From positions 1 to 64,000 of the forward strand of contig JANPJV010000300.1 in NCBI GenBank assembly GCA_031425695.1: a stretch of DNA of 64,000 nucleotides. The letters are read 5' to 3'. Shown here piece after piece: positions 57,329 to 64,000 of the stretch; position 1 is the stretch's first letter, and every line of letters begins with the position of its first letter. The DNA is from JANPJV01 sp031425695. Its GTDB lineage: Bacteria; Pseudomonadota; Gammaproteobacteria; Xanthomonadales; SZUA-5. Both the position numbers and the translations under genes were made by a program. Under the pieces are notes generated by a model. That model was given only the letters and a program-made list of their open reading frames with translations, was not told where the DNA came from and ran no database searches.

Positions 57329-57754
57329 TTAGGCGCTGGGTGGCGTCGAACCAGCAGCCGCGCTGGTCGTCGCGAGGGTCCTGGCGCTTTCGAACAGCGT
57401 CTCGATCCGCGGGATCACCCGACGGGCGAAAAAATCTGCGTTGACCTCGACCACTTTCGCAGCCAGCAGCAAGGCGTCGTCGGGCGCCAGTCCGTCGACC
57501 CAGGCGCGCGTCTTGCCGCTGCCGATCGCGACAGCATCAAGCAGCGCATCGCCGTGCTCGGCGAGCAGTTGCAGCCAATCGATCGGATCACGCTGCAGTT
57601 GACCGGCAAGGCTTCCCACTGCCCGCAGCATTGCTGGCAACTGTCCGACCTTGAGCGGAAAGAGGATGACCGTATCGCTCGCTACCGAGACCTTGGTGCC
57701 TTGCGGGATCAGTTGTTCGAGTTCACTCGTCGGCATGCTCATGGTCGGGCTCAC
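57329..57754 (-). CDS. Phage tail assembly chaperone (G-like)
   Basis: 141 residues from the ATG overlapping the tail tube stop as ATGA. The start is MSPTMSMPTSELEQLIPQGT and the middle VILFPLKVGQLPAMLRAVGSLA, typical of tail chaperones that coat the tape measure before tube assembly. The slippery site near its end gives a longer GT-like form. It follows the tube gene and precedes the tape measure, the conserved order. Confidence 0.75.
   Translation of the reverse strand: MSPTMSMPTSELEQLIPQGTKVSVASDTVILFPLKVGQLPAMLRAVGSLAGQLQRDPIDWLQLLAEHGDALLDAVAIGSGKTRAWVDGLAPDDALLLAAKVVEVNADFFARRVIPRIETLFESARTLATTSAAAGSTPPSA
57428..57434 (-). promoter_or_regulatory. Programmed -1 frameshift site U_UUU_UUC in the tail chaperone
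   Basis: On the - strand the zero-frame codons are GAT TTT TTC, so T_TTT_TTC is a canonical X_XXY_YYZ slippery heptamer. After a -1 slip, the frame stays open through FRPSGDPADRDAVRKRQD and on to the stop at 57132. Such G/GT frameshifts are conserved in long-tailed phages. Confidence 0.72.
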
Positions 57755-58521
57755 AGTTGCACGATGCGACCGAACTGGCCGAGCACCGCATCGAGCGGCT
57801 TGGTGTTGTCCGCCAGCAGCGAGCCTTCCAGTTCAAACTTGTTGTACTCGTCGGAGATCAGGTTCAGTTCCTTCAGCGGATCGAAGGCCACGCGATAGAG
57901 CTCGACCAGTACCTTGGCGTTGCCTTGCGCAGTGTTCAGGCCCTCCAGGCGCAGGAAGCGCTCTGGCAGCGGCTGGGTGAAGATGCCGATCTCGGTGGTG
58001 ACGCCAAACCCGTAGCTAGCCTTGAGCGGTGCAGTGAACGGCGCAGGCGTCGGAGCGCCGTCGTCCAGTCGCAGCAGTTGCAGCGCGCCGAAGTCGAGAT
58101 CGGCGGTGTAGTCGCTACCCAGTACGAGCGTCTTCGCCGGTGTCGCACTGTCCTTGAGCACCAGGTTCGACACCTTCGGGTGCGCTAGCAGATAGCGATG
58201 ACCAACCACCAGCGGCGTGCCGATCGGCTCGACCTGCACGGTGCCGCTCTGCGTGTCGATGTGGTTTCCGTAGAGCGCCAGCGAGAGGTTCTCTTTGGTG
58301 AACTCTTCGATGGTCAGCATGATCGTCGCCGACTTCTGCTTGACCATGCGGTGATCGAGCGTGCGCTGCCCGGTCTGTGATTCGAAGTGCTCTAGCACAT
58401 CGGTTTTCAGCGACAGCTTGAGTTCGGCGACATTGCCGGGCGAGCGCACTTCGATCGGGTTGCCGGCTGAGTCGCGCTTGCCAAGGTAGACGCGGCCTTG
58501 GAATGAGGCATAAGTGGACAT
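57751..58521 (-). CDS. Phage major tail tube protein
   Basis: 256 residues from ATG 58521, preceded by GGAG at good spacing (the longer MAGAL start is rejected). FQGRVYLGKRDSAGNPIEVRSPGN opens a tail tube beta-barrel; VAELKLSLKTDVLEHFESQTGQR and ATIMLTIEEFTKENLSLALYG are the conserved tube blocks seen in lambda V-like families. It sits between the terminator and chaperone genes, as expected. Confidence 0.8.
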   Translation of the reverse strand: MSTYASFQGRVYLGKRDSAGNPIEVRSPGNVAELKLSLKTDVLEHFESQTGQRTLDHRMVKQKSATIMLTIEEFTKENLSLALYGNHIDTQSGTVQVEPIGTPLVVGHRYLLAHPKVSNLVLKDSATPAKTLVLGSDYTADLDFGALQLLRLDDGAPTPAPFTAPLKASYGFGVTTEIGIFTQPLPERFLRLEGLNTAQGNAKVLVELYRVAFDPLKELNLISDEYNKFELEGSLLADNTKPLDAVLGQFGRIVQL

Positions 58522-58578
58522 CAGGGCTCCAGCCATCGGCGCGACGCCGATGGATCGTTGGGGTTCAAGTTGGGTGGT

Positions 58579-59019
58579 TTAGCCGACTTGCGTGAGATCG
58601 GCGCTAAGCGTTCGGTAAGTGATGCGGTAGCGCTGTGGGATAGCGGCGGCAGTGGCGTCGGCGTCCTCGATGTCGAACTCGGCGTCGATCTCCCGAATCC
58701 CGAGCGCCAGGCCCGCCAGATTCACATCGGCCATCACCGCGGCATGTGCAGCCGTGAGCAGCGCATCGGCTTGCGTCTCCGGCAACAGCGGCGGGATGGC
58801 CCTGGCCAGCGCGGTGATGCGAACCGTGAGCTCGCGCGTCACCCGGTCGTTGGCTCGCTCGGTGATCTGGTCGGTTTCCGGAAACAGCACTAGCGCTGGA
58901 CAGTGCTCGCGCTCGATGGCGACCGCGGGTGATCGATGAATGCTGGCGTCATGCGTCGCTGCGACAACTCCGAGCACGCCAGCCAGACGCTGGAGGATCT
59001 GCTCGCGGATCGAGTTCAC
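58579..59019 (-). CDS. Phage tail terminator-like protein
   Basis: 146 residues from GTG 59019. NSIREQILQRLAGVLGVV at the N-terminus, then PALVLFPETDQITERANDRVTRELTVRITAL and YRITYRTL at the end. This strand-helix plan resembles lambda gpU/tail terminator proteins. Placed between the head completion and tail tube genes. Confidence 0.65.
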   Translation of the reverse strand: MNSIREQILQRLAGVLGVVAATHDASIHRSPAVAIEREHCPALVLFPETDQITERANDRVTRELTVRITALARAIPPLLPETQADALLTAAHAAVMADVNLAGLALGIREIDAEFDIEDADATAAAIPQRYRITYRTLSADLTQVG

Positions 59020-59025
59020 AGCGGA

Positions 59026-59349
59026 TCACAGGCGCGACAGCTTGGTGCGCAACTCGGCACCGTCGCCGACGGCTCGGATCTCGCGCACTTGGTAGCGCTG
59101 GCCTTCCAGCTCCACCGTCTCGCCAGCCTTGAGGCCGAGGAAGATCGTGCACGGGTAGCTGATGGTGGTCTCCTTGCTGCGGCTCAAGTTCTCGAGAATC
59201 GAGTCATCGGGCGCGCGCAAGCCGACGTAATGCACCAGCGGCATGTCGGGCGGGTTGCGCAGCCAGGTGCAGCGCTTGAGCAGACCCGCGTTGGCGGCGG
59301 ACGCATAAACGCGTCCAACCAGATCGAGAGGTGGCGTCAGCTCGTTCAT
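59026..59349 (-). CDS. Phage head-tail completion protein
   Basis: 107 residues from ATG 59349, which shares bases with the capsid stop (TGATG). NELTPPLDLVGRVYASAANAGLL and YPCTIFLGLKAGETVELEGQRYQVREI suggest a small beta-barrel of the gpFII/head-tail connector type. Position right after the capsid supports this. Confidence 0.6.
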   Translation of the reverse strand: MNELTPPLDLVGRVYASAANAGLLKRCTWLRNPPDMPLVHYVGLRAPDDSILENLSRSKETTISYPCTIFLGLKAGETVELEGQRYQVREIRAVGDGAELRTKLSRL

Positions 59350-60347
59350 GCGGTCAGCTTCACCAGCACGCCCGGACGATGGCACATCGGCAGCGGATTA
59401 CTCTGCGTGTGCAAATCGGTGCCACGCTCGAACTTGCGTGGCTCCTGTTTGGCGTAGAGCGGCTGGCCGAGCGTGTTCACGGTCTCGTTGAAATCGGCGG
59501 GCGCCACGTAGGTCGCGAAGGTGTCGACCGTGCCCATCGGGAAGCAGTGCGCTTCGCCGGCGGCGATGAAGCGCCGCGTGCGGCCCTCGACGTCCGTGGC
59601 CTGACCACGGTATTCCTCGAAGGTCAGCCCGCCGAAGGTGAAGCCCGAGCGCAGGTCCTGCACCAGTCCTGCGCCCTGCTGCCAGTTCTCGAAGGCCTTC
59701 TGCACCCTGTCGTGGCCAGTGAAGGCATCGAAGAACTCAGGACTGCAGAGCACATGGGCGCCGGTCATGATCTCGCCGCGCAGACTGTCCTCGATGTGCC
59801 GGAGCACATCCGCACACTTGGCCTTGATGTTGGTGGTCGGCGTGGCGAGGGCGAAGCTGATCACCTTGGGCGTGATGTCGAACTCGGCATAGAGGTCATA
59901 GAGCTCGGAACCATCAGAATCCAGGATCACGCCTTTCAAGGCGCCCATGCGCAGATGCTCCAGCGTGATCGCATGTTTGCTGCGCATGGTCTCCAGATGC
60001 TGCGCGATCACGTTAGCGACGGTTTCCAGTTCGGTCTCCGATCCGAAGCCGCGGATACCGTTGACCTCCTCGGGCAGCACCACATCATCGTGCGGAATGT
60101 GCGGCACGACGAACGAGCGCATCTTGCGCTTGCCGCGCACGCCCACGGTACCGGGAGAGCCGGGCGGTAGCGTCGGCAACAGAGCCAGGACGCCATTGCG
60201 CTCTTCGACCAGCACCTGACGAAAGCGCACCGACTTCTCCGGCATCAGGCGCAGGGCTTCCAGCTTGCCGTAGCGATTCGGGATCTGGTTGATGGCCGCC
60301 GTGAGGTTGGCCATCGAGAACGCGGGGTTGTGAAAAGGGTTCTGCAT
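59346..60347 (-). CDS. Phage major capsid protein (lambda gpE family)
   Basis: 333 residues. MANLTAAINQIPNRYGKLEAL, then VRFRQVLVEERNGVLALLPTL, and RSFVVPHIPHDDVVLPEEVNGIRGFGSE are hallmark blocks of the lambda gpE-type capsid; AHVLCSPEFFDAFTGHDRVQKAFENW lies in the C-terminal half. It forms the icosahedral shell with the decoration protein encoded immediately upstream. Confidence 0.93.
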   Translation of the reverse strand: MQNPFHNPAFSMANLTAAINQIPNRYGKLEALRLMPEKSVRFRQVLVEERNGVLALLPTLPPGSPGTVGVRGKRKMRSFVVPHIPHDDVVLPEEVNGIRGFGSETELETVANVIAQHLETMRSKHAITLEHLRMGALKGVILDSDGSELYDLYAEFDITPKVISFALATPTTNIKAKCADVLRHIEDSLRGEIMTGAHVLCSPEFFDAFTGHDRVQKAFENWQQGAGLVQDLRSGFTFGGLTFEEYRGQATDVEGRTRRFIAAGEAHCFPMGTVDTFATYVAPADFNETVNTLGQPLYAKQEPRKFERGTDLHTQSNPLPMCHRPGVLVKLTA

Positions 60348-60348
60348 C

Positions 60349-60720
60349 TCAGACTCCAGTGCGGATCAGCACGCCAAGGGCTCGCAATTGCGCAACCGCG
60401 GTGGCCTTCTGTTCGGGGGTGATAGCGGCGGGCCACTGCAGCGCGCGGTCGGACACGATCGCGTGGCGACAGACCATCAGCACACCGCGCTCGGCCAGGA
60501 TGGCGTCGGCATCGGCGATGAGCACGCCGACCGCGACCTTGGTGCTGTCGCTGGCGGCCGGCGACAGGGCCTTGACGGTTCCGGTCGGCGTAAACGCCAC
60601 AACTGCGCCAAGGCGCAGATTGGATCCGGCAGCGACAGTGACGGTGTCGCGGGAGTACAGCTGCGGCGCTTCGAACTTGAGCAGATCGCCCAGGTTCTGG
60701 TTTTCGAGGATGGCGGGCAT
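60349..60720 (-). CDS. Phage head decoration protein (lambda gpD family)
   Basis: 123 residues. Starts MPAILENQNLGDLLKFE and has SRDTVTVAAGSNLRLGAVVA and VAVGVLIADADA, the decoration fold. Trimers stabilise the expanded capsid. It is three bases after the protease stop and one base before the capsid start. Confidence 0.87.
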   Translation of the reverse strand: MPAILENQNLGDLLKFEAPQLYSRDTVTVAAGSNLRLGAVVAFTPTGTVKALSPAASDSTKVAVGVLIADADAILAERGVLMVCRHAIVSDRALQWPAAITPEQKATAVAQLRALGVLIRTGV

Positions 60721-60723
60721 GGA

Positions 60724-61158
60724 TCAGCCTTTGCCCAGTTTGGCGACTGCGGCGAGCACGGGGTTGTGGGTGGGCGAAGCGGCAGCCGCTGCGGGATCCG
60801 ACGGCGTGGCGCCCGCCCGATGACCGATTGGCGGCAACAGCGATCCGATCTCAGGGCCTGCGGCCAGTTCCGACAGCAGCGTTCGACGCACTTGGTCGAC
60901 ACCGGCGTTGGCATCGAGGAAGCCCAGCGCGCGATCAGCGCGACCGGCCAACGCGCACATCTCGACGATCAGACGTGCGTCGGCGAAGCTGCGGGTGACC
61001 GGGACGGTCTGGGCCGCGGTTGTCGGTGTGGCAGGCGCAGAGGGGACGGCGTCAACCTTCTCGACGTCCTCGTCGGGAACGTCGATGGGCTCCGGTACGT
61101 TGGGCGCGGGCTGCGCGGGTTTGTTCGGAAACGGGATATCGCTCGATACAGTCGACAT
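60724..61158 (-). CDS. Nested capsid scaffold (Nu3-like), in frame within the protease gene
   Basis: An in-frame ATG at 61158 begins MSTVSSDIPFPNKP and is preceded by AAGGACATCACC, which contains a Shine-Dalgarno sequence at good spacing. The product would be 144 residues, acidic and Pro/Ala-rich with a C-terminal helix. Lambda makes its scaffold Nu3 from the C gene in just this way. Confidence 0.65.
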   Translation of the reverse strand: MSTVSSDIPFPNKPAQPAPNVPEPIDVPDEDVEKVDAVPSAPATPTTAAQTVPVTRSFADARLIVEMCALAGRADRALGFLDANAGVDQVRRTLLSELAAGPEIGSLLPPIGHRAGATPSDPAAAAASPTHNPVLAAVAKLGKG

Positions 61159-62052
61159 GGTGATGTCCTTGATCGTGGGGGAGGGTGTCAGCAGTACGGC
61201 GTGGTGCGCGAGCCGGTTGACCGGCCTGGGGTGCGCCAGGAACTGGGCGAACTCGGCCACCGTGTCGTCGAAATCGCCGACGGCATCGGCCAGGCCGGCG
61301 TGCACCGCGTCTTCGGCGAAGTACAAGGCGGCCTCAGTCGCGCGAATCGCGTCGGTATCGAGTCCGCGCATCAGTGCAACGTGGTCGACGAACAGGTCGT
61401 AGAGCCGATCCACCTCCCGTTGCAGCCGAGTCAGCGCTTCTGGCGCCAGCGCAGCATGCGGCGAGAGATCGGCCTTGTACGCGCCGGCAAAGACCGGCGT
61501 GTAGCGGTAGCCCTGCTGCGCGTCGCGGGTGGACTGATCGACATGCATGGCGATCACTCCAATCGAGCCCACGCCGGCGGTGCGCGTCACGACCACTCGA
61601 TTGGCGGCGGCTGCGATCGCGTAGGCCGCCGATAGCGCGGAGTCGACCGCCACGGCCCAGACCGGCTTGTGCTGCGCCAGTGTGCGCACTTGCTCGGCCA
61701 GTTCGAACACACCGCCAGCTTCGCCACCGGGTGAGTCGATCTCGAGCAGGACGCCGCGGACAGCGGGATCAGCGGATGCCGCCTGAAGTCGCGCCGCGAG
61801 TTCGGAGTAACTGGTCAGGCCAGAGGCAGCCTCCAGTCCATTGGTGCGTCGGACGAGCGTGCCGAACACCGGGATCACGGCGATCGACGACTGCGTGCGC
61901 ACACTCGGCGCGATAACCGGCTCGAATGCTGCAACGCTGACCTGCGGTGCGCCGACACGCTCGCCGAGCACAGCCAGCAGAACATCGAGTTTGGCGCGCG
62001 CGAGCAGCAGTGGCGTGCCGATCAATCGGCCCGCCAGGTGAGGAAGCAACAT
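60724..62052 (-). CDS. Phage S49 (SppA/gpC-like) prohead protease
   Basis: 442 residues. IAVIPVFGTLVRR, then VRGVLLEIDSPGGEAGGVFEL near residue 103 and VAVDSALSAAYAIAAAANRVV near 134, which carries the serine nucleophile region, then AGVGSIGVIAMHVD. This is the lambda gpC type that matures the prohead. The last 145 residues are Pro/Ala/Glu-rich and separable; a nested start there would give a scaffold. Confidence 0.9.
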   Translation of the reverse strand: MLLPHLAGRLIGTPLLLARAKLDVLLAVLGERVGAPQVSVAAFEPVIAPSVRTQSSIAVIPVFGTLVRRTNGLEAASGLTSYSELAARLQAASADPAVRGVLLEIDSPGGEAGGVFELAEQVRTLAQHKPVWAVAVDSALSAAYAIAAAANRVVVTRTAGVGSIGVIAMHVDQSTRDAQQGYRYTPVFAGAYKADLSPHAALAPEALTRLQREVDRLYDLFVDHVALMRGLDTDAIRATEAALYFAEDAVHAGLADAVGDFDDTVAEFAQFLAHPRPVNRLAHHAVLLTPSPTIKDITMSTVSSDIPFPNKPAQPAPNVPEPIDVPDEDVEKVDAVPSAPATPTTAAQTVPVTRSFADARLIVEMCALAGRADRALGFLDANAGVDQVRRTLLSELAAGPEIGSLLPPIGHRAGATPSDPAAAAASPTHNPVLAAVAKLGKG

Positions 62053-62055
62053 GGT

Positions 62056-63543
62056 TCAGGCGCCTGGGGTCGTGGTGGCGTCGGACAAACGCTCGGGGTC
62101 GCGGCGCGGGTCGGTGTCGAACACCAAGCCGAGTTGATCCGCGCGCTGGTTGTCGGCGGCGATCTCACGATCGATGTCTTCGGCGTCATAGCCGAAGGCG
62201 CTGATCGCTTCGGAACGGCTGAGCAAACCGGAGCGAATCGCGGTCTTCACCGCATTGAATTCCTTCTGCGGATCGACCCACTGCCAGCCTTGTGGAATCC
62301 ACTTTACCGCTTGCGCCTCCCGCTGACGGCGGGCGTAGTCAGTGATCGGCAGGGATCCTTCGAGCACGACCTGGGTCATCCAGGCCTTCCAGATCGGCCG
62401 GCATAATTGGTGCACGATGACACCATGCTGGATGGCCTCGACCCGGCGGCGAAACTCCAACAGACCGGCCCGAATCGAGCTGTAGTTCACCTGGGTCAGG
62501 TCGCCAGTGAGCTGCTCGTAGGTCACGCCCATCGCCGCCGCGACCGCGCGGAACTGCATGCGCAGGAACTCGGCGTAGCTGGCGCCTACATCGGCCGGCT
62601 GACTGAACTTGATGTCCTCGCCCGCCTCCAGGATCTGCATCGTCCCAGGCTCCAGGCCGGCGAGTGCGATGCCGTTCTCATCCGGTAAGCCTTCGCCCAT
62701 CATCTGGTCTTCGGGCTGCACTCGCGTGATGAAGCCGGCGAACATCGCAGCCGTTTTCTTGCGCACCAGTTCGGCATCGTCGTACTGATCCAACTCGTGC
62801 AACTTGACCAGCGCGCGGGCCAGCCAGGGCTCGCCGCGGATCTGCCCGGGCCGCAGCGGACGAAACAGATGCACGATCTCGTGTGCCGGTACGCGCACGG
62901 TCTCCGAGCCGCTGCTGGTCGACATCGGCGCCAGGGCGCCATCTTCGGGATGCTGGCGGTAGAGGTGATAGGCCACGCGACGCCCGAGCGAGTCGAACTC
63001 GATGCCGGCGCGGATCGTGTTGCCGGTCGCGGTGGTCGTGTTCAACGTCACCGGCAGGTGTTCGGGTTCGAGCAGTTGCAGTTGCAGACCCACGACCAGG
63101 CCATCTTCGAGCCGTCGCGGGCGCAGGCGGATCAGGCACTCGCCACCTTCCAGCATCGCGCGACATGCCAGCGCTTGCAGCCCGTAGAAGTCGGTCAGAC
63201 CTACGGCGTCGGCTTCAGGAACCCACGCCGACCACAACCGATGGATAGCCTCGCGCAGCGTCTGATCGACCACCATCGACTGCGGCTTGATGCCAGTGCC
63301 GATCGCGTTCGAGACAAAGGCCTCTAGCGCGGCATTGGCCCAGGCATTGCGCCGTGCAATGTCGCGGCTCTTAGCGCGCAAATCGGTCTGCGTCGCCAGC
63401 ATTGCGGCCACCGCGCCCGGGTTGCCGGGCGACCAGGCCAATGAACGTCGACCGCGGCCGGCGGCGTCGTGGACCGGAAGTCCCAGCCACTTGCGGGTGG
63501 TACGCGCGACGCTGGCAAACCAGCCGCGCGAGTGGCTGTGCAT
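62056..63543 (-). CDS. Phage portal protein (lambda gpB family)
   Basis: 495 residues from ATG 63543, which shares a base with the gpW-like stop (TGATG). Blocks typical of lambda portals: RAKSRDIARRNAWANAALEAF, GTGIKPQ, LEGGECLIRLRPR, LQLQLLEPEHLP, and near the C-terminus AVAAAMGVTYEQLTGDLTQVNYSSIRAGLLEFRR. It is the dodecameric entry channel for DNA. Confidence 0.93.
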   Translation of the reverse strand: MHSHSRGWFASVARTTRKWLGLPVHDAAGRGRRSLAWSPGNPGAVAAMLATQTDLRAKSRDIARRNAWANAALEAFVSNAIGTGIKPQSMVVDQTLREAIHRLWSAWVPEADAVGLTDFYGLQALACRAMLEGGECLIRLRPRRLEDGLVVGLQLQLLEPEHLPVTLNTTTATGNTIRAGIEFDSLGRRVAYHLYRQHPEDGALAPMSTSSGSETVRVPAHEIVHLFRPLRPGQIRGEPWLARALVKLHELDQYDDAELVRKKTAAMFAGFITRVQPEDQMMGEGLPDENGIALAGLEPGTMQILEAGEDIKFSQPADVGASYAEFLRMQFRAVAAAMGVTYEQLTGDLTQVNYSSIRAGLLEFRRRVEAIQHGVIVHQLCRPIWKAWMTQVVLEGSLPITDYARRQREAQAVKWIPQGWQWVDPQKEFNAVKTAIRSGLLSRSEAISAFGYDAEDIDREIAADNQRADQLGLVFDTDPRRDPERLSDATTTPGA

Positions 63544-63764
63544 CACAACCCCTTGCTGGTCGTCACACGAATCTGCCTCGGAGCGCCCGGCCACAGTCCG
63601 CTATCGCGTGCCTGCTCGAATAGTCCACGCTTGACCTCGCGGATCGCCGCCTTCAGCTCCTCGACGGACCGGTACTCGACCATCTTGTCCTCAAAGCGGA
63701 CGCGACTCTCGCCGCGCGCCAATGCCTGCTCAAGTGCGGCGAGTTGGGCTTCGGTGTAGGCCAT
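63543..63764 (-). CDS. Phage gpW-like head-tail joining protein
   Basis: 73 residues. AYTEAQLAALEQALARGESRVRFEDKMVEYRSVEELKAAIREV fits the gpW family (helix, beta-hairpin, helix). In lambda it closes the head before tail joining. Its start overlaps the stop of the upstream partial gene (TGATG). Confidence 0.85.
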   Translation of the reverse strand: MAYTEAQLAALEQALARGESRVRFEDKMVEYRSVEELKAAIREVKRGLFEQARDSGLWPGAPRQIRVTTSKGL

Positions 63765-64000
63765 CAGGTGTAAACCACCACACTCACTTCAGCCGAATCC
63801 GCTGGCGTGCCGCTAGTGGTGACGACCGACAGCTCCAACGATCGCGCCGACTTGGTGTCGCCACGGACTCGGGCGATCGCCAGCTTGATCGAGCCTTGCT
63901 GCCCGCTGTTGCGTGCGAACGCGTGCCAGCAGTAGTCCGCGTGCGGTAGCGCGGCCTGAAAGTGAACTCGGTAGCGCCCGACGCCCTGGCGTTCGACCCG
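63764..64000 (-). CDS. Partial phage gene, unknown, running off the right edge
   Basis: 78 residues of a C-terminus, open from the window edge to TGA at 63764-63766. It reads RVERQGVGRYRVHFQAALPH and later SLELSVVTTSGTPADSAEVS, a beta-rich sequence. In lambda-like phages the terminase large subunit lies in this direction, but this fragment does not resemble a terminase. Start and function cannot be told. Confidence 0.55.
   Translation of the reverse strand, partial: RVERQGVGRYRVHFQAALPHADYCWHAFARNSGQQGSIKLAIARVRGDTKSARSLELSVVTTSGTPADSAEVSVVVYT

Noticed and set aside
57386..57392. CGAAAGC as chaperone frameshift site
   Set aside because: It is not a canonical slippery heptamer, and the better T_TTT_TTC site lies upstream at 57428-57434 with an open -1 frame.

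Overview
This is a GC-rich bacterial window with three parts: an IS3-family element at the left edge (about 8-1550), a defence island on the + strand (1641-41273), and the late-gene block of a lambda-like siphophage prophage on the - strand (41494 to the right edge). The phage has a Rz/Rz1 spanin pair and a signal-anchor lysozyme, so the host is Gram-negative. A GC-rich beta- or gammaproteobacterium is a reasonable guess, but no housekeeping gene is present to prove it.

Defence island, left to right. (1) 1641-6449: a 1602-residue SF1 helicase with an N-terminal DUF4011 domain, a Vsr-like nuclease domain and a DUF3320-like tail. (2) 6847-8777: a GIY-YIG plus DEDDy-exonuclease fusion, followed closely by a DUF6884/YaaA-like protein. 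(3) 8853-14976: a translationally coupled trio of a DUF6361 protein, a PLD-fold protein and an SF2 helicase. (4) 15134-18959: a KAP-family NTPase, a possible PD-(D/E/Q)xK nuclease, and a third reading frame separated from the nuclease by one in-frame TAA. This segment looks less GC-rich than its neighbours. (5) 19175-40190: a complete type 2 BREX operon (leader gene, pglW, pglX, pglY, pglZ, brxD, brxHI). A Septu-like ptuA/ptuB pair sits between pglX and pglY, joined on both sides by 4-base stop/start overlaps. (6) 40428-41273: a HhH-GPD DNA-glycosylase-like protein.

The same DEDDy exonuclease domain, with the unusual HNAxFERR Exo II block, is fused to the GIY-YIG protein (7.6-8.0 kb) and to the C-terminus of BrxHI (39.7-40.2 kb).

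The prophage reads right to left: an unidentified partial gene, gpW-like head-tail joiner, portal, S49 protease with a nested scaffold, decoration protein, major capsid, head completion and tail terminator, tail tube, tail chaperones with a U_UUU_UUC frameshift site, a DUF6441 tail protein, tape measure, tail tip and fibre proteins, then the lysis cassette. One gene at 55951-56463 runs against this operon, as expected of a moron. No integrase, repressor or terminase is inside the window.

No rRNA, tRNA or CRISPR array was found. The most promising undescribed material is the BREX-2/Septu composite operon, the DUF6361-PLD-helicase trio, the GIY-YIG/DEDD fusion with its partner, and the KAP-linked nuclease locus.
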